Shown here: in pieces, positions 8,901 through 16,989 of the stretch
Position numbering within the stretch: the stretch's first letter is position 1
How the letters are laid out: the number at the start of each line of letters is the position of its first letter
Origin: Desulfofustis sp.
GTDB taxonomy: Bacteria > Desulfobacterota > Desulfobulbia > Desulfobulbales > Desulfocapsaceae
Direction of reading: 5' to 3'
NCBI GenBank assembly: GCA_030145365.1
Contig: JAQYVS010000343.1
Coordinates: forward strand, 1 to 17,539
DNA length: 17,539 nucleotides
Notes under the pieces: generated by a model
The model's input: the letters and a program-made list of their open reading frames with translations, nothing else
What the model was told of the DNA's origin: nothing
Database searches by the model: none
Program-made: the position numbers and the translations under genes

Positions 8901-9415
8901 TCATTTGGCATATCTGGGACGGTCTCCAAGACGGCTTCGCAGCCCTGATAAATTACCACAAGCTCGATGCCAAGCTGCTGGAGACTTTAATCTACACCTA
9001 TCTGGGTGATTGGACCAGCCGTCAGAAACAAGACATCGTGAGTGGTGTGGATGGCGCTCAGGAAAAACTGGCTGCCGCGGAAGCATTGAAGAAAAAACTT
9101 GAACTGATTCTCGAAGGCGAAGAACCAAATGACATTTTTGTGAGATGGAAGCCTATTGAGAAACAGCCAATCGGATGGAACCCCGACTTGAATGACGGCG
9201 TTAGAATGAATATCCGCCCCTTTATGACTGTTGGCGATATCAAAAAGAAAGGTGCAGGAGTCCTAAGAGATAAGCCAAACATCAAATGGGGAAAAGATCG
9301 GGGGAAAGATGTTGAGTCCGCTCCGTGGTATTCATTATTCAAAGGTGATCGCATCAACGACCATCATTTGACTCTGAATGAAAAGCTGAATGCTCAGAGA
9401 GAAAATAGGAAGTAA
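5960..9415 (+). CDS. pglX: BREX adenine-specific DNA methyltransferase PglX, first copy
   Basis: The 1151-residue protein is a gamma-class N6-adenine methyltransferase of the Eco57I/PglX kind. The SAM-binding motif I is DPCCGSGHF at residues 299-307. The catalytic motif is NVPY at 481-484, where the usual form is NPPY. An N-terminal helical region (LIEEVAYEHWHRMLFARFLAEN) precedes the catalytic domain. From about residue 657 (DCYLG) to 832 (DDPTQW) the sequence is AT-rich and unlike the second copy; this is the likely target-recognition segment. The C-terminal third (LETLIYTYLGDW, DIFVRWKPI, PIGWNPDLNDGVR) is closely shared with the second copy. PglX methylates host DNA at a non-palindromic site and so marks self. 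No nuclease motif is seen. AAGGAG lies 8 bases before the ATG. The protein ends with a shorter tail than the second copy. Confidence 0.92.
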   Translation: MQPLEKTLRNKLEKTIKDARDIAEDAARAALEQLGVGEAKAYKHLSDADRKLRRRLRAHGRQLGNGHNAKGEQSVDRLIEEVAYEHWHRMLFARFLAENELLMYPDPDDPVAVTLEECKDLATDEEANNGWELAARYAARMLPQIFRPDSPVFQLILPPEHQQRLEFLVADLSIKIFAASDSIGWVYQFWQSKKKDEVNASEVKIGARELPAVTQLFTEPYMVSFLLDNSLGAWWAGRSLSAADLADASSEDELRSKATIPGVPLEYLRFVLQEDRTWTPAAGTFDDWPEKLSELKTLDPCCGSGHFLVAAFLMLVPMRMELDGLPARDAVDAVLRENLHGLEIDQRCVELAAFALALIAWKYPNAGGYRPLPELNVACSGLSVSVAKEEWKKLGLGKKNLTIALDWMHDAFRDAPLLGSLLNPTKFDAAKLVQWNDLSTALEQALKQEQSDEQQEAAMVAQGLAKAAMLLTGQYQWVITNVPYLARGKQNERLKDFSEKHYPTAKNDLATVFIDRCLELCVVGGTSSIVLPQNWLFLTGYQKFRKELLNTGTWHLIARLGPGAFETISGEVVKAILICLSRGNPAGKHGGLFGEIKDSNLIRGVDVSESRTAVEKAIGLIAGEIKSVDQAKQLENHSYVIKIGDTPGGKVLAEVADCYLGICTGDMPRFACFFWEHPTINKSWQFFRSTPNEIEHWGGMEKVVLWEGGNGTLESFVKEKLGSTNTGAWIRGKKCWGNLGFAVKQMGTLPVTLYNGELFDDNIAVIIPNSQELVPAIYSFCSSGDFNTEVRKINQKLAVKAKYFLQAEFEINKWTKVGIDKYPNGLPKPYTDDPTQWIFHGHPCGSVVWDESVKWTAHGAIRCDDTVLQVAVVRLLGYRWPAELNANLELAGKQRQCIKRNETLLPYADDDGIACIPPVRGEASAADRLLNLLAAAYDDDWSNDIQTLLLKNAEHAGKTLDTWLRGKFFTQHCKLFHHRPFIWHIWDGLQDGFAALINYHKLDAKLLETLIYTYLGDWTSRQKQDIVSGVDGAQEKLAAAEALKKKLELILEGEEPNDIFVRWKPIEKQPIGWNPDLNDGVRMNIRPFMTVGDIKKKGAGVLRDKPNIKWGKDRGKDVESAPWYSLFKGDRINDHHLTLNEKLNAQRENRK
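6020..6057 (+). repeat. 38-bp direct repeat shared by the two pglX genes, copy 1
   Basis: This stretch in the N-terminal coding region of pglX1 is identical, base for base, to 9486-9523 in pglX2. It is the longest exact match I found by eye within a roughly 200-base region of high nucleotide similarity. The two copies are 3466 bases apart in the same orientation, so recombination between them would leave one hybrid pglX. Confidence 0.8.
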
Positions 9416-9422
9416 ATATTCT

Positions 9423-12400
9423 ATGATTTATTATTTAAAAAGATCGCTTCGTAACAAGCTTGAAAAGACGGTTAAAGATGCGAGGGACATCGCTGAAGAC
9501 GCTGCTCGGGCAGCACTTGAGCATCTGGGTGTAGGAGAGGCGACGGCTTATCCACATCTCTCGGATACCGACCGCAAATTGCGCCGCAGACTTAGGGCAC
9601 ACGGTCGCCAGCTTGGCAATGGGCGCAATGCCAAAGGTGAGCAGGTTCTTGATAGACTCATCGAAGAGGTTGCCTATGAGCACTGGCACCGCATGCTGTT
9701 TGCCCGGTTTTTGGCCGAAAACAACTTCCTCATGTATCTCGACCCAGATGATCCGGTGGCAGTAACTCTTGAGGAGTGCGAGGACCTTGCCGCTGATGAA
9801 GGAGCGGCCAATGGCTGGGAGCTTGCATCTCGATATGCTGCCCGCATGTTGCCGCTGATTTTTCGGCCGGATTCACCGGTATTCCAGTTTACGTTGCCTC
9901 CGGAACATCAGCAGAAACTCGAACACCTTGTAGCAGACTTGTCGCAGGAGGTTTTTACGGCGTCCGACTCTCTCGGCTGGGTCTATCAATTCTGGCAGGC
10001 CAAGAACAAAGACGAAATCAACGCTTCTGAGGTGAAAATCAGTGCCCGTGAACTGCCCGCTGTCACCCAACTTTTCACAGAGCCATACATGGTCAGCTTC
10101 CTGATAGACAACTCTTTAGGGGCTTGGTGGGCAGCCAGGCGTTTAAAAAGGGATGACTTTGAAAACGCGAAAACAGAAGATGAACTCCGTTCCAAAGCGG
10201 CCATTCCTGGCGCGCCACTGGAGTATTTGCGCTTTGTTAAACAGGAAGACCATACCTGGAAACCTGCCGCAGGATCATTCGAAGACTGGCCAGACAATCT
10301 GGCCGATTTCAAAATGCTTGATCCTTGCTGCGGTTCGGGGCACTTTCTGGTCGCCGCCCTTTTGATGCTTGTTCCCATGCGCATGGAGTTGGAGGGATTG
10401 TCGATTCAAGAGGCGGTGAATAGGGTGCTTAATGACAACCTGCACGGACTGGAAATCGACCGGCGTTGTACCGAGATAGCTGCCTTCAATCTGGCATTGG
10501 CGGCCTGGCGACTTGCAGGCTATCGCCCACTGCCAGCACCCCAAATCGCTTGTACCGGTATGGCCATCGGAGGATCTCGCGAACAATGGATGGAAATCCT
10601 GGAGGGCCAGAGGCTGAACAGGAATCTGCGGTTCTTTTTCGGGCAGCTTTACGACCTTTTCAGCAAAGCCCCCACCCTGGGCAGCCTGATCAACCCCCAT
10701 CGTTTTTTAGGCAGCGGCCTGTTGGATGAAAAGGGCATGGCTGATTTGCATACTGTCCTTGCAACCGTATTGGTCGAAGAATCAAAATCGATAGCGGAAC
10801 GATACGAAATGGGGATCACCGCACAAGGTGTGGCCAAAGCTGCTGAATTACTGGCAGGTCGTTACACACTGATTGCGACAAATGTCCCCTATCTTGGGCG
10901 AGGCAAGCAGGATGATGTAATCAAGGACCATCTCGAAATCTATTATCCCCTTGGAAAACCAGATCTCGCTACCGCTTGTGTTCTTAGATGTTTGGAGTTC
11001 TGTGAAAAAGGTGGAGCAACTGCTGTTGTTACACCACAAAATTGGCTATTCTTGAGCTCATATACAAAATTGCGTCAAATGCTGTTGGAAAACCGCTCGT
11101 GGAATGCAGTGGTAAGATTGGGTGAACATGCCTTTGAAAGCAGTGCAGCAGCTGGGGCTTTTGCAGCCATGGAAATCATCTCAGCTAAGTCGCCATTAAA
11201 AAATCAAATAATGGCAGGAATCGATGTTTCTGCCCCAATGGGTAAGGGGACAATATACGCTGATCAAAAATCTGTTATGTTAAGGGATAGTAACTTTGAA
11301 AACATAGTATTAATAATACAATCGCAGCAATTGAAGAATCCCGATGCACGAGTGGGATTTCGTGAGCAAACAGCAGAATCAAGGATCAGTTTAGTCGCAG
11401 ACTGTTACCAAGGAATAGTAACTGGTGATATTGAACGATTTACTATGAAATTCTGGGAAGTGATAATTAAAAAAGAAATATGGGTACCCTTTCGCCGAAG
11501 CAATACTTCTAATGTGGAATATGGTGATGTTTCTGATGTATTATTATGGGAAATGGGAAAAGGGCAACTGCATTCTTATGCATTAGAAGCAAGAGACCAA
11601 CTTCATGATATGCATGAAAGTGGAAATCGAGCTTGGGGGCGCCATGGAGTAGCTATTAATAGAATGAGAGACCTGAGAGCTGTCCCCTATTATGGTGAGC
11701 ATTTTGATAATAATGTTGCGGTAGTATTTCCAAAGAAAGATGAGGCGCTAAATACAGCCCTTCTTGTATACCTGAGCTCAGAGTCTTTTTTATCAGCTGT
11801 TCGAGAATTAGACCAAACTATAAAAGTTACAAATAGAACTTTACTAAAAGTCCCGTTTAACCACAGTCACTGGAAAAAAATCGCTGCCAAGAAATATAAA
11901 GATGGCTTTCCAGAACCATATTCCGATGATCCAACGCAGTGGGTTTTTCATGGCCACCCTATTCATTCCACAGCCTCGCTTCAAGTAGCTGCTGTCAGGC
12001 TTTTAGGCTATCGCTGGCCAGCTGAAAACGAAGATAGTTTTAGATTAGACAAATGTGCAAGAGATCACATTAAGCGCTGTAGTTTATTATCCTCCTTTAT
12101 AGATAATGATGGTATTGTTTGCATTTCGCCGGTGCGTGGGGAAGCCTCCGCCTCGGATCGATTGATGAACCTACTTGCTCGGGCCTACGATGTTGACTGG
12201 AACGCAGACAAATTAAATGCACTTCTTAATGACGTCGGTTACACGGGAAAAACAATAGAAACCTGGTTGCGTAATGGCTTTTTTACTCAGCATTGCGCAA
12301 TGTTCCGCCAACGTCCCTTCATCTGGCAGGTTTGGGATGGTTTAAACGACGGTTTTTCCGTCCTGGTGAACTACCACAAGCTTGACCGCAAGAATTTGGA

Positions 12401-12881
12401 AACACTTATCTACACCTACCTTGGCGACTGGATCAGTCGGCAGAGGGATGATATTAAATCAGGTGTAGACGGCGCGAAGGAGCGGCTTTCTGCCGCTGAA
12501 ACCTTGAAACATCACTTGGAGCTGATTCTTCACGGCGAATCTCCATATGACATCTTTGTGCGTTGGAAGCCCATCGATCAACAACCTATCGGTTGGGACC
12601 CCGATCTCAATGACGGCGTCTGTGTCAATATTCGTCCTTTTTTAAAAGTTCCGGACGTAAAGACCAAAGGTGCCGGAGTTCTGAGAGTGAAACCTAAGAT
12701 TAAATGGGGTAGGGATCGGGGCAAGGAGCCCAAACGCGCCATCACCGCATATCCATGGTTTTGGGGCTGGGACGGCACGGTGGATTTTACGGGTGGACCA
12801 AAATTTACTGGCGAGCGTTTCAACGACTGCCACTACTCATTAAACTTCAAGCGCCTGGCACGTCAAAGGATCGATGACTAA
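9423..12881 (+). CDS. pglX: BREX adenine-specific DNA methyltransferase PglX, second copy
   Basis: The 1152-residue protein is a tandem paralogue of the preceding gene. Motif I DPCCGSGHF begins at D300 and the catalytic NVPY is at 487-490, so both copies share the non-canonical Val. The first 170 or so residues are about 85% identical to copy 1 by eye, and the C-terminal third is also close. Residues about 660 (DCYQG) to 835 (DDPTQW) are divergent and visibly AT-rich, which suggests a different DNA target. The C-terminal tail carries an extra segment around PWFWGWDGTVDFTGG that copy 1 lacks. ATG 9423 is chosen because AGGAAG at 9407-9412 precedes it and it is the start that aligns with copy 1. 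The frame opens at 9390, but that would overlap the first gene. Only 7 bases separate the two genes. Motifs and length are intact, so both copies are probably active. Confidence 0.9.
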   Translation: MIYYLKRSLRNKLEKTVKDARDIAEDAARAALEHLGVGEATAYPHLSDTDRKLRRRLRAHGRQLGNGRNAKGEQVLDRLIEEVAYEHWHRMLFARFLAENNFLMYLDPDDPVAVTLEECEDLAADEGAANGWELASRYAARMLPLIFRPDSPVFQFTLPPEHQQKLEHLVADLSQEVFTASDSLGWVYQFWQAKNKDEINASEVKISARELPAVTQLFTEPYMVSFLIDNSLGAWWAARRLKRDDFENAKTEDELRSKAAIPGAPLEYLRFVKQEDHTWKPAAGSFEDWPDNLADFKMLDPCCGSGHFLVAALLMLVPMRMELEGLSIQEAVNRVLNDNLHGLEIDRRCTEIAAFNLALAAWRLAGYRPLPAPQIACTGMAIGGSREQWMEILEGQRLNRNLRFFFGQLYDLFSKAPTLGSLINPHRFLGSGLLDEKGMADLHTVLATVLVEESKSIAERYEMGITAQGVAKAAELLAGRYTLIATNVPYLGRGKQDDVIKDHLEIYYPLGKPDLATACVLRCLEFCEKGGATAVVTPQNWLFLSSYTKLRQMLLENRSWNAVVRLGEHAFESSAAAGAFAAMEIISAKSPLKNQIMAGIDVSAPMGKGTIYADQKSVMLRDSNFENIVLIIQSQQLKNPDARVGFREQTAESRISLVADCYQGIVTGDIERFTMKFWEVIIKKEIWVPFRRSNTSNVEYGDVSDVLLWEMGKGQLHSYALEARDQLHDMHESGNRAWGRHGVAINRMRDLRAVPYYGEHFDNNVAVVFPKKDEALNTALLVYLSSESFLSAVRELDQTIKVTNRTLLKVPFNHSHWKKIAAKKYKDGFPEPYSDDPTQWVFHGHPIHSTASLQVAAVRLLGYRWPAENEDSFRLDKCARDHIKRCSLLSSFIDNDGIVCISPVRGEASASDRLMNLLARAYDVDWNADKLNALLNDVGYTGKTIETWLRNGFFTQHCAMFRQRPFIWQVWDGLNDGFSVLVNYHKLDRKNLETLIYTYLGDWISRQRDDIKSGVDGAKERLSAAETLKHHLELILHGESPYDIFVRWKPIDQQPIGWDPDLNDGVCVNIRPFLKVPDVKTKGAGVLRVKPKIKWGRDRGKEPKRAITAYPWFWGWDGTVDFTGGPKFTGERFNDCHYSLNFKRLARQRIDD
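9486..9523 (+). repeat. 38-bp direct repeat shared by the two pglX genes, copy 2
   Basis: This is the second copy of the exact match described at 6020-6057. Flanking sequence on both sides stays similar but carries scattered, mostly silent differences. That fits an old duplication with local gene conversion or strong constraint. Confidence 0.8.
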
Positions 12882-12895
12882 GAGAGAGTATTAAG

Positions 12896-12901
12896 AAGGA
12901 G
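12896..12901 (+). promoter_or_regulatory. Strong ribosome binding site of the AIPR gene
   Basis: A consensus AAGGAG lies 7 bases before ATG 12909, in the 27-base gap that is the largest within the operon. It supports the chosen start and efficient, independent translation of the AIPR gene. Confidence 0.6.
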
Positions 12902-12908
12902 TATACAG

Positions 12909-14603
12909 ATGAGTATCAATGTCGGCATTATCGATCAACGTATAAGAAAGCTGGCTGAGGACTTAGCGACCGAGTTCGAGGAAAGGCTGAACATCAAAAA
13001 CGATGAGGTGAAACAACGATCGACGGCCTTTGTGTTTCTTTCAGTCAAAATCGTATTAGACCTTCCTGACGAGGAAGTTTTGGATTGCATTACCGAGGGA
13101 GGAAATGACTTTGGAATCGATGCGCTCCATGTGGGAGATGTCGAAGACGGCGAATTTGTGATGACATTGTTCCAGGGAAAATACAAACAGAATTTGGCAG
13201 GTGATGCGAACTTCCCGCAGACCGGTGTGGAAAAAGTCATCCAGGCGCTAAAGTTTTTGTTTGACCCGGATTCCATTTTTACAACGAACCCCCAACTCAC
13301 TTTGCTCATAGAAGAAATCCGTTCACTGGTGCGAGATGGACACATACCTCGCGTTCGAGTCGTATTATGTAACAATGGTCTGAAATGGTCCGATACAGCA
13401 CAACAAATAATTGATGGCACCGGACTCCCTGACGACCAGATCGGATGGGAACATGTCAACCACGATGAACTCGTTCGTTTAATGCAGGCGGCAAAGCAAG
13501 TTGATGATACGCTTAGACTGGCCGGTAAAGCTATCGTTGAGGATTTGGATTACTGTAGGGTTCTCATTGGCAAAATTACTGTAAGAGAGATTGAAGTGCT
13601 TTTCAACCGGCACGGCGACCTGCTATTAGAGCGAAATGTCCGCCGTTTTCTCGGGCTACAGGGCAACCGGGTGAACCAAGGAATTAATCACACATTAAGA
13701 GCCGTAGAGGAGCGTGAAAATTTTTATTTTTACAACAATGGTATCACACTACTCTGCCGTAAGTTCACATATAATGCGCTTCAAGGCGAAAATTACCAAG
13801 TGCGCACTGAGGGGCTTCAGATCATTAATGGGGGGCAGACCTGTAAGACGATCCAGAAAACACTCGCCGAACTCGCCGGTGCTGACGCCAACATGGAAAA
13901 AGCATTTGTGCTCATACGGCTTTACCAGCTTCCAAGTGAAGCGACAGATCTTATCCGCAGCATAACCTTTGCAACCAATAGCCAGAACCCGATTGATCTA
14001 CGAGATTTGCGTTCAAATGACCACAAACAGAAAAACTTGGAGACGGCTATCGACGATCTTGGATTTGTTTATCACAGACACCGGAGCGAAGCCTCTTTGG
14101 GAGTTCTTGATATAAGTAGCGCCACTGCAGCTGTAGCGGTATTGTCTGTGTGGAGAGAACACCCGCATCAGGCAAAATTCTATGGCCGTGAGCATTTTGG
14201 TAAGCTCTACGATAATATATTCACAGACAATCTCAGCGGGGCGCAAGTGATTATCGCAACGCTTCTGTTTCGCTTTGCCGAGAATAAACGGCGCCGTCCA
14301 TCTGAGGAGACACCGAATTTTGTAGCATATGCTTCTTGTTTTTTGGCAATGCTGATGGGGCGTTTTTTACTAGAAGACCTTGAGATCTCTCTTTCTCAAC
14401 TGGACCACCGCAAGTTCAACAATGCCAGATCTATCTTCGATCATAATCAAGAGGCTTATTATCAAAGAGCCGTCAAAATGATTGGCGATGCGATCCGTCG
14501 CCTGTATGGCAACCAGCAAGTGTCTTTACAGCGTTTAGCAGCAACTTTTAGACGGGGCGACCTCCTGGAAGAACTGTCACGGGGAAACCAGACAGATGAA
14601 TAA
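12909..14603 (+). CDS. AIPR-family (abortive infection phage resistance) protein with nuclease-like N-terminus
   Basis: The protein has 564 residues. The AIPR domain is recognised by INGGQTCKTI (N307-G308-G309-Q310) and ATNSQNPIDLRDLRSND (N357-S-Q-N-P), both hallmarks of that family. The preceding FYFYNNGITLLC also fits. The N-terminus has GGNDFGIDAL (residues 64-73) followed by LFQGKYK (87-93). The spacing and residues, D71 then Q89-x-K91 on a hydrophobic strand, match a PD-(D/E)XK-type nuclease core with Gln in place of Glu, as in some Mrr-like enzymes. AIPR proteins are named for plasmid-borne abortive infection genes; DNA or RNA cleavage here is inferred, not shown. It lies between pglX2 and pglZ, a position where other BREX loci carry an extra restriction gene such as brxU. 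Its 3' end overlaps pglZ by 8 bases, so it is well integrated in the operon. No membrane segments are seen. Confidence 0.85.
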   Translation: MSINVGIIDQRIRKLAEDLATEFEERLNIKNDEVKQRSTAFVFLSVKIVLDLPDEEVLDCITEGGNDFGIDALHVGDVEDGEFVMTLFQGKYKQNLAGDANFPQTGVEKVIQALKFLFDPDSIFTTNPQLTLLIEEIRSLVRDGHIPRVRVVLCNNGLKWSDTAQQIIDGTGLPDDQIGWEHVNHDELVRLMQAAKQVDDTLRLAGKAIVEDLDYCRVLIGKITVREIEVLFNRHGDLLLERNVRRFLGLQGNRVNQGINHTLRAVEERENFYFYNNGITLLCRKFTYNALQGENYQVRTEGLQIINGGQTCKTIQKTLAELAGADANMEKAFVLIRLYQLPSEATDLIRSITFATNSQNPIDLRDLRSNDHKQKNLETAIDDLGFVYHRHRSEASLGVLDISSATAAVAVLSVWREHPHQAKFYGREHFGKLYDNIFTDNLSGAQVIIATLLFRFAENKRRRPSEETPNFVAYASCFLAMLMGRFLLEDLEISLSQLDHRKFNNARSIFDHNQEAYYQRAVKMIGDAIRRLYGNQQVSLQRLAATFRRGDLLEELSRGNQTDE

Positions 14604-16989
14604 TATCCTGATGCATATGGTAAAAGCCATTCGCTCTGCTGCCGTGTTCAACCCGGAGGTACAGGTTGTTCCAGCTTGCATCCTTTGGCCTGATCGAGAC
14701 CGTCAGTGGGAAGCCATTATCCCTCGGATGCAAATTGAGTTACCGGAACTATTTGTTCTTGGCGAATACGATATTGAAAAACGCACCGGCCCCGCTATTT
14801 GGCTGCGCTGTGTCTTGGCTGGTAAAATTACCATTGAAAATGAAACTCCGGCGGAAAACCAAGTGAAGGAGAAGCAGACCCGCTATCACATAGCCAAAAA
14901 TATTCCTATTTTCTACCTTCCCGGTTTCAGCCGTCAGGATCTAAGAGCCGTGGAAAACTGCCCTGAACAACTCAAACCGTTGGCTGAGTTACAATACCGT
15001 GGCGTGATTTGGTCTCAAATCAACGCCAAAGACTGGACCATACTATCATTTCTTAAGTCTGACCAAGGCGGATTGGGCCTTGATGTCGCTCAGGACAACA
15101 ACACAAAGAATGCCATGCAATTGGCGCTTTATCGCCTTGTGGATGAAGATATAATCCTTTTGAAAGGCAAGCGCTTGGATAAGGACTATTTCAATACCCT
15201 GCTTACCGGGGGGGACCCGGTGCGGGATCTTCTGCAATGGCTGGATCTGGGCAATGCCTTCCGTGCAGGGAGAGGGGAAAACGAATGGGTCGCTTTTGTG
15301 GAGGTCTGCAAATCGCAGCTTGCATTTAATCCACACGATGACGGCCCCCTGTCCGGTGCTGAAAAGCTGGCCATCCATGCGGGGCCTTGGCAGGCGATCT
15401 GGGAACGCTATTGTGAAGCCCCCAACCGCTACCCCAATATTCCCGCCCTGATACGTAAGTGTGTCATGCCGTTGGAATTGTTTTCCAATGCAAAGACACA
15501 AGGCGGGTGGCCACAATGGAACGAACGCCAGGAACAAGACCTTAGGAAAGCCCTGTTGGGGCTCGGCGACCTGCCCGATCATAAGGCCCGACAGCGAATC
15601 GCAGAACTCGACAAATCTCATCGTGAAAGGCGAAAACTGGTATGGGTTGAGCTGGGTGAATCGCCACTGGCGCTGGCTTTACGCCCCCTCACAATTCTAT
15701 CTGAAATAACGGCAAACTCGCTGACGGCAGGTTCGACCAAGGATCTGTCAACCGGATATTCCAGCACGGGTTGGAAGGCGGACGCTGCCGTTTTACAAGC
15801 GCTTTCATTCGTGGAAAAGGAGGATGATTTCAAAGCTGCGACAATGGCGATCCGTTCCATTTATCTGCCGTGGGTTGAAGATTCCGCGCGCTATTTGCAA
15901 AAAGAGGTTGACCATTCAGGATACCCCGGCACACCAATTTCAGGCCAGAAAACACAGTCCGCCGCCAAAGGCGAATGCATCTTGTTTGTAGACGGCTTGC
16001 GATATGATCTGGCTCAGCAGCTATCCGAACTTTTGACTAAACGAGGTTATAAAGTTGCTGGGAAAGCCTCCTGGGCTGTCTTACCCAGTGTGACGGCTAC
16101 CGGGAAGCCGTCTGTTTCACCCGTTCGGGAATTTGTTGAGGGGGGAGAAGCAAATTCGGATTTTGAGCCCTCGGTTAAAGAAACCGGCCAGTCACTCAAA
16201 GGCGGGTATCACCTCAAAAAGCTATTAAAGGCGAATGGCTGGATCGTTTTAGAAAAATCGGAATCCGGAGATGGTAGCGGACACGCATGGTGCGAATTCG
16301 GGAACATTGACCACGAGGGACATGCGCGAGGGTGGAAGCTTTCCAAGTTTATCACTGGTTTGTTGTCGGAAATTTCCGACCGTGTGGGGCAACTATTGGC
16401 CGCTGGATGGAAAACGGTTCGAATCGTAACCGATCATGGTTGGCTATTGCTGCCCGGCGGACTTCCGAAAATCGATCTACCGACTGCCCTGGTTGAAAAC
16501 AAATGGGGACGATGCGCCGTTATTAAGCATGGGGCCGTTACAGAGGAACGTTTATTCCCCTGGTACTGGAATCCTAACCAAAGCATCGCTCTGGCTAACG
16601 GTATCAGTTGTTTTAAAGCTGGCGAGGAATATGCCCATGGAGGACTGAGCCTCCAGGAATGCCTAACACAAGAGCTAATGGTGTCACCCGGCACACCGCC
16701 CAAGCAGGAAACCTCAGCCGAAATCACCGATGTTGTCTGGAAGGGGCTTCGATGCAAAATCGCTGTGGATGGTGACTTTACGGCTCTATTCTTTGATATC
16801 CGGATAAAGGCCGGCAATCCAGACGATAGCGTGGTTATGAACGTCAAACCCATAAACGAAAACGGAATGGGATCGGTTGTCGTTGAAAATGAAGAGCTTG
16901 AGGGCTCCGAAGCCTCAATCGTACTCCTTGATAAAGATGGGATGCTGATCGCCCAGGAAAAGACGGTTATCGGCGGAGGTACAGATTAA
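14596..16989 (+). CDS. pglZ: BREX phosphatase-like protein PglZ (type B-like)
   Basis: The product has 797 residues. The alkaline-phosphatase-superfamily core is seen as ILFVDGLRYDLA (metal-binding D466, and R469-Y470-D471), then LPSVTATGKPSVSP (from L496, with T500 and T502 near the expected nucleophile region), and RIVTDHGWLLLPGG with D613-H614. The N-terminal part (PACILWPDRDRQW, RTGPAIWLRCVLAG, YLPGFSRQDLRAVE, LAELQYRGVIWSQ) matches the BREX-1 PglZ type I know as type B, not the E. coli-like type A. PglZ is a core cytoplasmic BREX component required for both methylation and phage blocking. Nuclease or phosphodiesterase activity has been proposed for the family. ATG 14596 is preceded by GGGGAA 9 bases upstream and overlaps the AIPR stop. 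Later ATGs at 14611 and 14617 lack such a site. No active-site gap is seen. Confidence 0.92.
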   Translation: MNNILMHMVKAIRSAAVFNPEVQVVPACILWPDRDRQWEAIIPRMQIELPELFVLGEYDIEKRTGPAIWLRCVLAGKITIENETPAENQVKEKQTRYHIAKNIPIFYLPGFSRQDLRAVENCPEQLKPLAELQYRGVIWSQINAKDWTILSFLKSDQGGLGLDVAQDNNTKNAMQLALYRLVDEDIILLKGKRLDKDYFNTLLTGGDPVRDLLQWLDLGNAFRAGRGENEWVAFVEVCKSQLAFNPHDDGPLSGAEKLAIHAGPWQAIWERYCEAPNRYPNIPALIRKCVMPLELFSNAKTQGGWPQWNERQEQDLRKALLGLGDLPDHKARQRIAELDKSHRERRKLVWVELGESPLALALRPLTILSEITANSLTAGSTKDLSTGYSSTGWKADAAVLQALSFVEKEDDFKAATMAIRSIYLPWVEDSARYLQKEVDHSGYPGTPISGQKTQSAAKGECILFVDGLRYDLAQQLSELLTKRGYKVAGKASWAVLPSVTATGKPSVSPVREFVEGGEANSDFEPSVKETGQSLKGGYHLKKLLKANGWIVLEKSESGDGSGHAWCEFGNIDHEGHARGWKLSKFITGLLSEISDRVGQLLAAGWKTVRIVTDHGWLLLPGGLPKIDLPTALVENKWGRCAVIKHGAVTEERLFPWYWNPNQSIALANGISCFKAGEEYAHGGLSLQECLTQELMVSPGTPPKQETSAEITDVVWKGLRCKIAVDGDFTALFFDIRIKAGNPDDSVVMNVKPINENGMGSVVVENEELEGSEASIVLLDKDGMLIAQEKTVIGGGTD
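16975..16979 (+). promoter_or_regulatory. Ribosome binding site deciding the brxL start
   Basis: GGAGG lies 9 bases before ATG 16989, which overlaps the pglZ stop as TAATG. The next ATG at 16995 would be 15 bases away, too far for this site. Confidence 0.6.

Noticed and set aside
9390..9422. Upstream ATG for the second pglX
   Set aside because: It would overlap the end of the first pglX, and the added residues do not match copy 1. ATG 9423 has AGGAAG ahead.
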